Of a DNA stretch of 42,495 nt, positions 1 to 9,370 are shown piece after piece. A program made the translations under genes and the position numbers. A model generated the notes under the pieces. That model was given only the letters and a program-made list of their open reading frames with translations. It ran no database searches and was not told the origin of the DNA. Origin of the DNA: Actinomycetes bacterium (GTDB lineage Bacteria > Actinomycetota > Acidimicrobiia > IMCC26256 > PALSA-610); NCBI GenBank assembly GCA_025360585.1, contig JANYBW010000090.1:1-42495 (forward strand), read 5' to 3'. The stretch's first letter is position 1. Every line of letters begins with the position of its first letter.

Positions 1-2
1 TT

Positions 3-35
3 GTGGGGGGACCGGGCTGGCGGCGGGCCCCCCAC
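3..35 (-). terminator. Hairpin downstream of the substrate-binding protein gene
   Basis: Positions 3-10 (GTGGGGGG) pair exactly with 28-35 (CCCCCCAC), and CC/GG pairs inside extend the stem. It lies 15 bases past the stop codon of the minus-strand lipoprotein gene, where a terminator is expected. The window edge hides any following T-run. Confidence 0.5.
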
Positions 36-50
36 ACAACCTGTACAGAT

Positions 51-1442
51 TTAATTAAACGTTTCCGAAACCTTGGTCGGGTCGACGGTGACTGTGGTGA
101 AGTTCGCGTCGTTGCAATCCATCGTGCCCGGCTTCTCGGGGAAGGCCCGCACATATTTGCCGCCCTTGATCTGCATCACAACGACACAGCTGGACGTACC
201 TCGAAGTTCTTTTTTACCCATCCAACCGTTGCTGTCAAAACCACCAAGGTTTTTGAGACCGTCGAGGATCGCTTCACGCGTAATTGCGTTCGGACCCGAC
301 TTTTCCACGATGCCATCCACAACCTTCTTGAATGCTTGTCCGGCCATGAATGCTTGAGCCCCAAACGATGTCGTATTGGCAAGGCCGCCGACACCGTCGA
401 CGTAAGCCTTGTCGTCGGCATTGAGGTTGGCCTCTTCAAACGGCAAGAACTGCATCCAGACGTAGGTGCCTTCAACGTCGCTGGCAGCTTGAAGCATGGG
501 CTGCGAGTAACACGCAAGCGAACATGCCCACACCTTGACCTGACCATCGACGCCTTGAGCCTTAGCTTCTTTACGCATCTTGATCATTGCCGCGTCGTTT
601 GACCCGTCGTAGACGAAGTCCGATTTGTTGGTTTTCATCAACTGCGTGTACTTGTCGAACGCACTCTGAGGAGCAAGACCAGAGACCAACGAAGTCGCAT
701 CCCATTTGAAGCCCGCCTGCTTCATCGATTCGATGATCGCAACCGCGGACTGGCGCGTGGTCGGAAGGTCGCCGGGTATGAGATACAGACCGTGAAGGCC
801 GGGGAACTTCGAAAGCAAATACTTCGGGAACCCGACCATTGCTTTGATGGTCCGACTCCCGGTCGCCTTCACCGGGCAGGTCTCCGCCCAAAATTGAACG
901 CTGTACGTCATTGGGCTACACAACTCGTTGACATCGTTGGCGAGTCCAACGAGGTCCGGGATTCCTGTCGCCTTGCCACTGATATCCGCGCACTTGGCAT
1001 CATCTGCGGCTTTGGTATTGAACAGCGTGTTGCCACCAACCTTCGCCACCGCTTCTTTGCACGCCTGGATGTTGCCGTCAGCGGCCTTCGCATCGTCGAG
1101 CTTGCTATCAAGGGTATTGACCACCACGTTGCGACAACCAACTCCACCGTGGGCATTCACATAGGTCGCCCATGCCTTCATCGCATCCCAGTTGCCCTTA
1201 AAGAGCCCAGGCGCGAGTGGCGAATTGACATCAGCCATCACGTCGATCGTGATGGTGTCGGCGGTGACGCCGACTTCGGTTTTTTTGAGGACCTCAGATT
1301 TGCACTTACTCGCGAGGGTCGATGTGGTCGATCCGGACGGTGCGTTAGTGGTTGGTGCGGTCGTCGAGTTGCTACGGCCGCAGGCCGAGACGACCAACGT
1401 GAGCGCCAATGTCAATGCGGGCAAACCATGTCGTGCCTTCAT
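51..1442 (-). CDS. ABC transporter substrate-binding lipoprotein (branched-chain amino acid type)
   Basis: A 463-residue lipoprotein. An N-terminal hydrophobic signal ends in a lipobox (VSAC, Cys21), followed by a Ser/Thr-rich linker to about residue 45. The rest has the layout of periplasmic-binding fold type I proteins (Peripla_BP_6, LivJ-like): a start of the form GVTADTITI, then alternating Rossmann-like lobes, a central YDGSNDAAMIKM stretch and a GAQAFMAGQAF helix near the C-terminus. Such proteins capture small substrates outside the membrane for an ABC importer. No permease or ATPase gene lies beside it, so the ligand and partner cannot be told; some such orphans act as sensors. The ATG has a purine-rich GAGGGGGG site just upstream. 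Family assignment is confident; ligand unknown. Confidence 0.82.
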   Translation of the reverse strand: MKARHGLPALTLALTLVVSACGRSNSTTAPTTNAPSGSTTSTLASKCKSEVLKKTEVGVTADTITIDVMADVNSPLAPGLFKGNWDAMKAWATYVNAHGGVGCRNVVVNTLDSKLDDAKAADGNIQACKEAVAKVGGNTLFNTKAADDAKCADISGKATGIPDLVGLANDVNELCSPMTYSVQFWAETCPVKATGSRTIKAMVGFPKYLLSKFPGLHGLYLIPGDLPTTRQSAVAIIESMKQAGFKWDATSLVSGLAPQSAFDKYTQLMKTNKSDFVYDGSNDAAMIKMRKEAKAQGVDGQVKVWACSLACYSQPMLQAASDVEGTYVWMQFLPFEEANLNADDKAYVDGVGGLANTTSFGAQAFMAGQAFKKVVDGIVEKSGPNAITREAILDGLKNLGGFDSNGWMGKKELRGTSSCVVVMQIKGGKYVRAFPEKPGTMDCNDANFTTVTVDPTKVSETFN

Positions 1443-1853
1443 GAACCCCCCTCGGGTTTCGATCTATAGGACGCGCAATTCAAAACTGAACGACGCGTAC
1501 GTGTGATTGTGTCACTGGTCGCTCACAGTACGCAACCGACGAAGTCAATGATGGGAATTGGGTCGTGAATCCACCCAGAAATTTCAATGAACCAGAAATG
1601 CACCGGAACGGACATCGACTGTCCGATTTCTCGGACAATTGGGATAAGGCCGGGGCGCGTTTGGCATGTCCGCTCCGCAAGCGATCCCATGAACCCGTGC
1701 AATTTTGCGTAGGCGATCTCTCGAAGCGGCCCTCCCGAGACCTCCACTACACCGGGTTCATCGGCCATTGCAGCACGCCGGCTCGTAGGGACCAGCACGA
1801 TTGTGGTCCCTCCACAACGCCCAGCGCGGCCTCGCATAGGGACCAGCGCGGTT
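1443..1853. other. Intergenic region, 411 bp, no gene seen
   Basis: I see no convincing coding frame here; it holds the upstream region of the minus-strand lipoprotein gene and the 3' flank of the acyl-CoA dehydrogenase gene. It contains a small perfect inverted repeat (TGTCCGA-tttc-TCGGACA, 1620-1637), a hairpin at 1787-1811, and two copies of TAGGGACCAGC (starting 1786 and 1837) in a near repeat of about 17 bp. Confidence 0.6.
1787..1811 (-). terminator. Small hairpin after the acyl-CoA dehydrogenase gene
   Basis: AGGGACCA at 1787-1794 pairs perfectly with TGGTCCCT at 1804-1811 across a 9-nt loop. It starts about 43 bases beyond the stop of the minus-strand acyl-CoA dehydrogenase gene. No T-run follows, so termination is only a possibility. 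Confidence 0.35.
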
Positions 1854-3125
1854 TTAGTTGCGGGCGACGTCTTTGAAGGGCAGGGTCTTGTCCGGGCGGG
1901 GCTCACCCGGCAGGCCGAGTACTCGCTCCCCCAGCACGTTGCGCTGCACTTGCTCCGTGCCGCCGCCGATGCGCACGGCCCACTGGCTCAGAAATATCTG
2001 CTGCCAAGAACCGCCGTCCGGAGCGTCGGCGTTACTCAACATGGCGTTGGCGCCTTCCATGGCCATCAACAAATCACCGTCGCGCTCGACGCGAGTTGAT
2101 ACCAAAAGCTTCATGACGCTCGATTCCGGGCCCAACGGATTCCCCGCCGCAGCCGCTGCCTTCGCTCGACCGCCAAGCCACTTCAACAACTCGAAGCGCG
2201 TGTAGCTCTTAGCGAGTTCTTGACGCATCACCAGATCATCGGTGATGCCACAACGCTGCGCGAGATCCGCGATGGCACCAAAGGTGACACCGGTTCCGCC
2301 GCTACCGATCATCGACCGTTCGTGCATCAGTGTGGTTTGCGTTACCCGCCAACCGTCGTCGATATCGCCCAATACATTCGCGATCGGGACTCGCACATCG
2401 GTGAGGAACGTCTCGTTGAAATGGGAGTGACCGGTGATCTGCACGAGCGGCCGAACCTCAACTCCCGGCGTGTGCATGTCCACCAAGAAGTACGAAATTC
2501 CGCGATGTTTTGGCACATCCCAGTTCGTGCGAACCAACAAAATGCCCATGTCCGCGAACTGCGCCCCGGAGTTCCAAACCTTTTGACCGTTGACGACGTA
2601 TTCCTCACCGTCGAGATCCGCGCGCGTCGTGAGCCCAGCAAGATCGGAGCCCGCGCCCGGCTCGGAATACAGCTGACACCAATAATGCGTGCCGTTCAAA
2701 ATTTTCGGTAAGAACTCACGTTTTTGATATTCCGTGCCGTGCGCAATGATCGTCGGGCCGACCATCTGCAAGGCAACGCTGAGCATCCCGACGGAGACCG
2801 CGAATTTCGATTCTTCTTGCGCAAAAATTCGCGCGTGTTTTTGGGTGAGCCCGAGCCCGCCGTATTCCTTCGGCCAGGTGATTCCGGCCCAGCCATTGTC
2901 GTGCAGGGTCCGCTGCCAATCACGACACGATTGGGCGTACGCAACTTCGGCTTCGTGACTGGTGTTCGTGTTGCCAAGATTCGCTTCGTGCTCGCGGTTC
3001 TTGACCTTACGCTTTGCCGCGCCTTCAAGAAACGCCCGCGCCCGCGCCCGAAACTCCGCATCCTCAACGGATTCTTCAACAACCTGTTTGGCCACAGCCT
3101 CGGCTCCCGCTCTCAATGAGATCAC
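1854..3125 (-). CDS. Acyl-CoA dehydrogenase
   Basis: A 423-residue flavoprotein of the acyl-CoA dehydrogenase (FadE/CaiA) family, which oxidises acyl-CoA thioesters to trans-2-enoyl-CoA using FAD. Visible features are a helical N-terminal domain, the substrate/FAD signature YSEPGAGSDLAG in the middle domain near residue 150, a beta domain with GQKVWNSGAQ, and a C-terminal helical domain ending in RIGGGTEQVQRN, the FAD-contact region typical of actinobacterial members. The N-terminus is somewhat longer than usual. The start is GTG at 3125; an in-frame stop six bases upstream excludes anything longer, though a downstream TTG is possible. It is transcribed away from glgP and has no operon partner here. 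Substrate cannot be told; such FadEs often act on branched or steroid side chains. Confidence 0.88.
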   Translation of the reverse strand: MISLRAGAEAVAKQVVEESVEDAEFRARARAFLEGAAKRKVKNREHEANLGNTNTSHEAEVAYAQSCRDWQRTLHDNGWAGITWPKEYGGLGLTQKHARIFAQEESKFAVSVGMLSVALQMVGPTIIAHGTEYQKREFLPKILNGTHYWCQLYSEPGAGSDLAGLTTRADLDGEEYVVNGQKVWNSGAQFADMGILLVRTNWDVPKHRGISYFLVDMHTPGVEVRPLVQITGHSHFNETFLTDVRVPIANVLGDIDDGWRVTQTTLMHERSMIGSGGTGVTFGAIADLAQRCGITDDLVMRQELAKSYTRFELLKWLGGRAKAAAAAGNPLGPESSVMKLLVSTRVERDGDLLMAMEGANAMLSNADAPDGGSWQQIFLSQWAVRIGGGTEQVQRNVLGERVLGLPGEPRPDKTLPFKDVARN

Positions 3126-3403
3126 GCACTACGAGAACGGATTCTAGTTGTGCACCCGCCAACCCCACGGGCCGAAGTTGCGAGGCGAAGTTGCGGGCCG
3201 ACGGGGCGAAGCTCCGGGCCGGGTCAGTCAGCACGACCTCTCGCACGCTGCCGACCTGGTAGAGGCTCGCAGATCCGAAGCGCGCTCCGTGGCGCGCCCG
3301 AGTTCTCGCGCATGCACAAGCGGCGCGGCGACGGTTGCCGAACCTTCCGGGCCCAACCGCTTCTGCAACCGACCGACGGTGGTTAACCGGTACGTTGCCA
3401 GCC
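3126..3403. promoter_or_regulatory. Divergent intergenic region between the acyl-CoA dehydrogenase gene and glgP
   Basis: This 278-bp region must hold promoters for both neighbours. On plus, TACGTT (3391-3396) lies 7 bases before the glgP ATG. On minus, TAGAAT lies shortly upstream of the dehydrogenase GTG. A GC-rich stretch around 3170-3225 repeats variants of GCGAAGTTGCGGGCCG three times. No gene is supported here. Confidence 0.4.
3391..3396 (+). promoter_or_regulatory. Candidate -10 box of a leaderless glgP transcript
   Basis: TACGTT fits the actinobacterial -10 pattern TANNNT and ends 7 bases before the ATG at 3404, so transcription would start at or next to the start codon. No Shine-Dalgarno-like sequence is visible. 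Confidence 0.4.
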
Positions 3404-5989
3404 ATGAAACCTACGGTCACTTATTCGGTCCTCGCGGCTGTTCCAGCATCACTTGCCGCGCTCCAAGCGATCGCAGCCGATGTCGCGTGGATCAACACGG
3501 CCGCGGCACGCGAGTTGTTTCGCGAGATCGATCCGCATCTCGCCGACATTGAAGGTCTCGATCCGATCGGAGTGCTGAATCGGGTATCCCAGGGCCGTCT
3601 CGACGAATTGGCACAAGACTCGAAGTTTATTGGGCGCGCCGAAACCACGCTGACCGAACTGCAACAACGCTCAGCTTCCGCGCGATGGTTTCAGCAACGC
3701 AACACGGCTGATCCCCTCCGCCGAGTCGCGTACATCTCTGCGGAGTACGGGCTTGCGGCATCGGTACCGCAGTACTCCGGTGGATTGGGCGTGTTGGCGG
3801 GTGATCATTTGAAGGCGGCTGCGGATCAAGGCATTCCCTTGGTCGCCATTGGACTGTTCTATCGCCACGGCTATTTTCGCCAGCAACTCGATCGAGTGTC
3901 GCGCCAGGTCGAGCAATTTCCCGCCTTGTCTCCGGCCGCGCTGCGCATGGAACGAGTTTCTGGCGCAGATATCTCGATTGAGTTCGGCGAAACCAAAGTG
4001 CACGCGGCCCTCTGGAAGCTCAACGTAGGGACGATTCCGCTGTATCTCCTTGATACTGGGATCGACAGCAATGCGGCCCCCGATCAACTCGTTGCCGACC
4101 GCCTCTACGGTGGGGGATCCGATCAACGAATACGCCAAGAACTGCTTCTTGGCGTCGGCGGATTGCGAGCATTGCGAGCGCTCAGCGAAACCCCCGAGGT
4201 CTTTCACCTCAACGAAGGCCACGCAGGCTTCTTGGCGCTCGAACTCATTCGCGAAATGATGGTGGACCACGGCCTGAACTACGACGAAGCCGTTGAAGCT
4301 GTACGACCGCGCATCGTGTTCACGACTCACACTCCGGTTCCTGCCGGTATCGATCGCTTTCCCCGCGCGCTCATCGAATCCCACTTCGCCTGGTGGTGCC
4401 GTGACACCGGCCGCACCATCGACCAGCTGATGGAGCTCGGATTCGAACCCGACGGCGATCCCGATACCTTCAATCTGGCCGCGATGAGTTTGCGGCTGGC
4501 GGGTTGGGCCGGCGGCGTGTCGCAACTTCACGGCGAGGTGAGCCGCGAAATGTTCGGGCCACTGTGGCCCGGAGTCGCGACGGCCGAGGTACCCATTACA
4601 TCTGTAACCAACGGCGTGCACGCAAGTACCTGGGTCGACGATGGCATCGCGCAGATATTTCGCAATGCAATCGGCGACGATTGGAGTTCCGCACCCGCTG
4701 AACGCTGGAACGCGATGGCAACCACCGACGAGATTGCATTGTGGACCGCTCGCAACGACGCCCGCTCACGGCTCATCGCGTTCACGCGGGCGCGGCTTAA
4801 CCGCGCCGTCGCGCGCCGACGAGGTCTCTCGACGGCGACTTCGTGGGCGAACACCGTCCTTGATCCCGAGGCGCTCACGATCGGATTCGCGCGCCGCTTC
4901 GCGACGTACAAGCGCGCCACGCTCATGTTGCGCGATCTGGATCGACTGCACCGCCTCTTGACGAACTCCGAATGCCCGGTGCAGTTCGTCTTCGCAGGTA
5001 AAGCCCATCCCGCGGATGAACCCGGCAAGGAGTACCTCCGTGCGATTGCCGCGCTCGCAGATGATCCGGAACTCCGCAGCCGCGTTGTGTTCTTGGAGGA
5101 CTACGACATCGACGCCGGACGCGCCCTGACGCAAGGCTGCGATGTTTGGCTGAATACACCATTGCGACCGATGGAGGCCTGCGGTACGAGCGGAATGAAA
5201 AGTGCCTATAACGGCGGCCTCAATTGTTCGGTGCTCGACGGCTGGTGGGACGAATGGTTCACGCCTGAACGCGGCTGGGCCATCCCATCCGCGGATTGGA
5301 TCGACGACTCCGAAGCGCGCGATACCGCCGAATCGGACTGGCTTTTCGATCTCTTCGAACGCGAAATAGTGCCCCTATTTTACGACCGCGACGATCGCGG
5401 GATTCCCGTGCACTGGATTGATCGCGTCCGAACGTCGCTAGCTGGCTTGAGTCCACTGGTGACCGCGGATCGAATGGTGCGCACGTACACGACCGAAGCG
5501 TACGAACCCGCGGCTCGTCGACAACGGCTGATCAGCGAAAATTCCTATGAACGCGCCAAGTCCTTAGCCTCAGCTCGGCAACGCCTCACCCACGCCTGGC
5601 CCGGCGTGAGGATCCTCAGCGCCACCACCGACGGACGCGATCCGATTCGCGGCGCCGGGCTTATGGTGACGATCGAAGTTCAGCTCGGCGATCTCACCCC
5701 GAGCGATGTTGTCGTGGAGCTTGTGCACGGTTCGGTCGATGTCGCGGGTTCCCTGCACGAAACCCAAGTACAAGCAATGGCGATGACCCCAGACCCATCG
5801 AGAGACCGACCGAGTGACCCATCGGGCGACCCGTCTGGCGACCCGTCTGCCAAAGGGGCCACGCTTCGTTACACGGCGACGATCACCAATGATCTCCCCG
5901 GGTCGTTCGGATTCACTGCTCGCATTGTTCCTGCGCATCCGGATTTAGCTCGGTGGCAGGATCTCGGCCTCGTTACGTGGAGTGCGTGA
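3404..5989 (+). CDS. glgP: Glycogen (alpha-glucan) phosphorylase
   Basis: Phosphorolyses alpha-1,4-glucan to glucose 1-phosphate in the cytoplasm. At 861 residues it matches the short bacterial alpha-glucan phosphorylase type (TIGR02094-like). Visible signatures are YISAEYGL and YSGGLGVLAGDH near the N-terminal third, FHLNEGHAGF, FTTHTPVPAG, TSVTNGVHASTW, and the PLP site MEACGTSGMK, in which Lys599 should bind pyridoxal phosphate. The C-terminal beta domain contains a low-complexity DPSGDPSGDPS insert near residue 810, encoded by a short tandem repeat. I chose ATG 3404 over an upstream in-frame start at 3335 because the family N-terminus begins here and a TANNNT box sits 7 bases ahead. Its last 17 bases overlap the convergent GH57 gene. 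With glgA, glgC and glgB nearby it supplies the breakdown arm of glycogen turnover. Confidence 0.93.
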   Translation: MKPTVTYSVLAAVPASLAALQAIAADVAWINTAAARELFREIDPHLADIEGLDPIGVLNRVSQGRLDELAQDSKFIGRAETTLTELQQRSASARWFQQRNTADPLRRVAYISAEYGLAASVPQYSGGLGVLAGDHLKAAADQGIPLVAIGLFYRHGYFRQQLDRVSRQVEQFPALSPAALRMERVSGADISIEFGETKVHAALWKLNVGTIPLYLLDTGIDSNAAPDQLVADRLYGGGSDQRIRQELLLGVGGLRALRALSETPEVFHLNEGHAGFLALELIREMMVDHGLNYDEAVEAVRPRIVFTTHTPVPAGIDRFPRALIESHFAWWCRDTGRTIDQLMELGFEPDGDPDTFNLAAMSLRLAGWAGGVSQLHGEVSREMFGPLWPGVATAEVPITSVTNGVHASTWVDDGIAQIFRNAIGDDWSSAPAERWNAMATTDEIALWTARNDARSRLIAFTRARLNRAVARRRGLSTATSWANTVLDPEALTIGFARRFATYKRATLMLRDLDRLHRLLTNSECPVQFVFAGKAHPADEPGKEYLRAIAALADDPELRSRVVFLEDYDIDAGRALTQGCDVWLNTPLRPMEACGTSGMKSAYNGGLNCSVLDGWWDEWFTPERGWAIPSADWIDDSEARDTAESDWLFDLFEREIVPLFYDRDDRGIPVHWIDRVRTSLAGLSPLVTADRMVRTYTTEAYEPAARRQRLISENSYERAKSLASARQRLTHAWPGVRILSATTDGRDPIRGAGLMVTIEVQLGDLTPSDVVVELVHGSVDVAGSLHETQVQAMAMTPDPSRDRPSDPSGDPSGDPSAKGATLRYTATITNDLPGSFGFTARIVPAHPDLARWQDLGLVTWSA

Positions 5990-7406
5990 GTTCGTTCCAG
6001 ATCGCAGTGCCGTTGAGCCCGAATAGATCCGAAACCATTGACGCGAGCCGTTCGATCACGAGTGGTTCAAGATCAGGCCCGCCGAGCTCTCGCACAAGTT
6101 CGATGGCCCGCCGGCATTGCCGCAGCACGATCAACGTCTCGTGACCGGCCGCGTCATCAAAAAACCAGCCGCAACTCGAATACATAGAAAGTAAATGAAA
6201 CTGCAATGCCAACCACGTATGGGCGCGCATCGAATCGCCGGAGGTCTTGACGTGCGTGTCTGCGAACGAATCCCAATCTTGGATTCCGAGTAGCACATCG
6301 CAATACGCATTGCGCGCCGCCGCGGGATCGCACAGATCACCTGCGAGTTCCGGAAGTTGCGACGCCGCCGATCGAACCACGTCGAGTGCCGAGCGCAACG
6401 GCGCACGCCACGATTGATCGTGTGGAGTTTGCGGACCAGAGCGGCATCCGCAATCGCTACGCCACCGTTCGATGCCGTGTGCGCAGCTCCACGCCGAGGG
6501 CAGCGCCAAGACACCATCGACAGGAACTGTATTTTCAACAATTTCCGCGACGGTCGTGAGCTCTAGTCGCGAATCGCTTTCGATGGAGTCGATCATCGCC
6601 GCCAACGCCATCTCGCCGAAGTGGTGATGATGGCCGTAGCTCTCCATATCGGTTGCGATGACAACGGCAGGTTGAGTGGCACTGACCTCCGCAATTTCGC
6701 GGGCGAGGGCGATGCCGTCTTCAAGCCCGCCGCCAAACGCAATCCGGTTCGAAAGTGCACCGTGATACGGCAGCACGATGATCGTCGCACCATCGCCCAA
6801 CGCCACTCGGATAGGCGCTCCGGTACCCGCTCCCGGCTGCCAGTAGCCGGCAACGCTTCGCGCCGAGAGCACCTGGTGGGGCGCGGCCATCGTGAATCGA
6901 ATTCCTTGCTCGGCCAAGATGCGCAATGTGGCTATATCCATTGCGGTTTCGGGTAACCACATCCCTTCCGGGCTACGACCAAACCGCATCACAAATTCCG
7001 CGATCCCCCACCGCACCAATGTGGCTGCGTCATCAGGTTCACACATCGGCAAGATCGCGTGCACCCACGGATGCGCGATTGCGCCGCCATGGCCAGTGCG
7101 CGCGTGGCTAGCCGCGTCGCCCTCGCGGATCGCCTGCAACGTCTCTGGCGCGGATGCGTCGAGCCACTCGGTGAGGGTCGGGCCCACATCGAACGACAAA
7201 CTCGCGTAGTTGTTACGCGCGACTCCACCGAGCTCGGCAACCGCATTGGCCTGATAACACTCCGCGGCGATTCGCGCATTCCAGTCGTGAAACGGATCGG
7301 CGGTCGGTTCGATGGGAACCTGCGAGGTCCAGGGATCGCGCCTTGGCGGTTGGTACAGATGCCCGTGAATGGCAACCTTGGAGGGAGATGCCTGCGAATC
7401 GCTCAT
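5973..7406 (-). CDS. GH57-family glycoside hydrolase (DUF3536-type), glycogen cluster
   Basis: A 477-residue member of glycoside hydrolase family 57, which acts on alpha-glucans by a retaining mechanism. The N-terminal HGHLYQPPR is conserved region 1; GMWLPE carries the likely nucleophile (about Glu153); ATDMESYGHH carries the likely acid/base Asp (about 253). The later Cys-rich WSCAHGIERWRSDCGC segment marks the DUF3536 subgroup, often found beside glycogen genes. ATG 7406 overlaps the glgB stop as ATGA, so translation is probably coupled; this decides the start against an in-frame codon 15 bases upstream. It is the last gene of the minus-strand glycogen operon and its 3' end overlaps glgP. 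Exact activity is unknown: debranching, amylase, or a role in chain-length setting are all possible. Confidence 0.85.
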   Translation of the reverse strand: MSDSQASPSKVAIHGHLYQPPRRDPWTSQVPIEPTADPFHDWNARIAAECYQANAVAELGGVARNNYASLSFDVGPTLTEWLDASAPETLQAIREGDAASHARTGHGGAIAHPWVHAILPMCEPDDAATLVRWGIAEFVMRFGRSPEGMWLPETAMDIATLRILAEQGIRFTMAAPHQVLSARSVAGYWQPGAGTGAPIRVALGDGATIIVLPYHGALSNRIAFGGGLEDGIALAREIAEVSATQPAVVIATDMESYGHHHHFGEMALAAMIDSIESDSRLELTTVAEIVENTVPVDGVLALPSAWSCAHGIERWRSDCGCRSGPQTPHDQSWRAPLRSALDVVRSAASQLPELAGDLCDPAAARNAYCDVLLGIQDWDSFADTHVKTSGDSMRAHTWLALQFHLLSMYSSCGWFFDDAAGHETLIVLRQCRRAIELVRELGGPDLEPLVIERLASMVSDLFGLNGTAIWNELTHST

Positions 7407-9370
7407 TGCGCGGTGCCGCAATCTGCGCGCGCAGCAACCCCGAACATCAGCAGCGCCAACGGCGGGATTCTAAATTCGGCCGACCACTCACGCCCGTGCC
7501 ACGGATAGTTCTGGGCGATCACAACACCCGCGACTTGGTAACCACTTCCGCCGAATCGAGCTTCATCGCTGTTGGCGAGCAGCACCCACGAACCACCGGC
7601 CGGAAGCCCAATCCGATAGTTGTCGCGCGGCTCCGGCGTGCAGTTCGCGATCACCATCACTCCATCGTCAGGAGATGGTCCATTGCGTTGCCACGCATAG
7701 ACGGATTGCTCTCGATCGTCGGCCGAAATCCACGAAAAGCCCCGAGAATCACTATCCAATTTGTGTAACGCGGGCTGCGTGGCCAACTGCGAGTTGAGTT
7801 CTTGGCACCAGCGCAGCATGCCGGCATGACGGTCGTCGTCGAGGAGGTGCCAATCGATACTGCGATCATGATCCCACTCGCGAAGCATCGCAAACTCGCC
7901 GCCCATGAACACGAGCTTCTTGCCCGGAGTAGCAAATTGCAGCCCAAACAGCAGTCGCAAATTCGCGCGCTGCTGCCAGTCGTCGCCCGCCATTTTGTTC
8001 AGCAATGAACCCTTGCCGTGCACGACTTCGTCGTGTGAGAGCGGCAGTGTGAAGTGTTCGGCGCCCGCGTACATCGAGCGAAACGTCAGCTCGTCGTGAT
8101 GCCAACGGCGGTGTACCGTTTCGCGCCCAAGATATTCCAAGGTGTCGTGCATCCATCCGAGGTCCCACTTCGAGGTGAACCCAAGGCCACCATCAGAGGT
8201 CGGCGCGGTCACGCCTGGCCACGACGTTGATTCTTCCGCAATAAACATTACGTCGGGGTGTCGAAGGCGGACTTCACCGGAACAGCGGCGCAGCAGCGCG
8301 ATCGCTTCGAGATTCTCACGACCACCGTAACGATTCGGAATCCATTCGCCCGCAGCGCGCGAATAATCGCGATAGAGCATCGATGCCACGGCATCCACCC
8401 GCAGACCGTCGATGTGAAATTCTTCAAACCAGTACAACGCATTCGAAATCAGAAACGCCACGACTTCACGGCGTCCATAGTTGAAGATCAGGCTGCCCCA
8501 ATCTGGGTGCCGCCCTTCGCGCGGATCGGCATGTTCGAACAGCGCTTCGCCGTTGAAGCGACTCAAGCCGTGGGCATCATCGGGAAAGTGCGCGGGTACC
8601 CAATCAAGGAGCACACCCACGTTGAGCCGATGGAGTTCGTCCACGAAATATCGAAAGTCGTCGGGCGATCCGTAGCGCGCGGTCGGCGCGAAAAACCCGG
8701 TGACTTGGTAGCCCCACGAACCGGTAAACGGGTGTTCCATAATCGGCATACATTCCACGTGCGTGTAGCCGTGTTCGTTGCAATAGGCCCCCAGCTTCGG
8801 GCCGAGATCGCGGTAGTTCAGCGGGTGTTCGCCGTGTTCACCTCCCCGCATCCACGATCCAAGATGGACTTCGTACACCGAAATCGGCGCAGCGGCCGAT
8901 TGGCGATTGGCACGTTCGAGCATCCACGGCGCATCCGACCATTGATGGAGGTTTTCAGCCAACCGCGACGCGTTGCCAGGAGCGAGTTCACTCCAGCGCG
9001 CGAACGGGTCGGCCTTTTCGAGCTCCCGACCATCGCGCGTTCTGATGCGGTATTTATACCGTTGGCCAGCAACGGTGCAAGGTACGAAGATTTCCCAAAC
9101 TCCCGATTGGCCGATAGGCCGCATGAGGTTCGGCGCTCCGCTCGTGATCGCATCACCCGACCAATCGTTCCAATCGCCCACAACGCGCACTTGTTGCACG
9201 CCAGGCGCCCAGACCGCAAACACAGTCCCCACGACACCATCAACGGTGTGGGCATGGGCACCGAGTTTCTTCGCGAGGTCGTAGTGCGTTCCTTCCCCAA
9301 AAAGCTGGAGATCGAGCTCACTCAGCAAGTAGCCGCTGCCGTCCGGGCGGGCACTCTCGACACCCGTCAT
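7403..9370 (-). CDS. glgB: 1,4-alpha-glucan branching enzyme
   Basis: Transfers alpha-1,4 chains to form alpha-1,6 branches in glycogen. The 655-residue protein has an N-terminal CBM48-like beta domain (FAVWAPGVQQVRVVGDWNDW, residues 51-70), a GH13 barrel and a C-terminal beta domain. The four GH13 regions are visible: DWVPAHFP (256-263), GLRVDAVAS with nucleophile Asp326, IAEEST with the catalytic Glu at 379/380, and LSHDEVVHGK with Asp447. VYEVHLGSW at about 166-174 is typical of bacterial GlgB. The N-terminus is short, lacking the extra N1 module of the longest GlgBs. Its ATG overlaps the glgC stop (ATGA) and its own stop overlaps the GH57 start, so the three genes look translationally coupled. 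Confidence 0.96.
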   Translation of the reverse strand: MTGVESARPDGSGYLLSELDLQLFGEGTHYDLAKKLGAHAHTVDGVVGTVFAVWAPGVQQVRVVGDWNDWSGDAITSGAPNLMRPIGQSGVWEIFVPCTVAGQRYKYRIRTRDGRELEKADPFARWSELAPGNASRLAENLHQWSDAPWMLERANRQSAAAPISVYEVHLGSWMRGGEHGEHPLNYRDLGPKLGAYCNEHGYTHVECMPIMEHPFTGSWGYQVTGFFAPTARYGSPDDFRYFVDELHRLNVGVLLDWVPAHFPDDAHGLSRFNGEALFEHADPREGRHPDWGSLIFNYGRREVVAFLISNALYWFEEFHIDGLRVDAVASMLYRDYSRAAGEWIPNRYGGRENLEAIALLRRCSGEVRLRHPDVMFIAEESTSWPGVTAPTSDGGLGFTSKWDLGWMHDTLEYLGRETVHRRWHHDELTFRSMYAGAEHFTLPLSHDEVVHGKGSLLNKMAGDDWQQRANLRLLFGLQFATPGKKLVFMGGEFAMLREWDHDRSIDWHLLDDDRHAGMLRWCQELNSQLATQPALHKLDSDSRGFSWISADDREQSVYAWQRNGPSPDDGVMVIANCTPEPRDNYRIGLPAGGSWVLLANSDEARFGGSGYQVAGVVIAQNYPWHGREWSAEFRIPPLALLMFGVAARADCGTAQ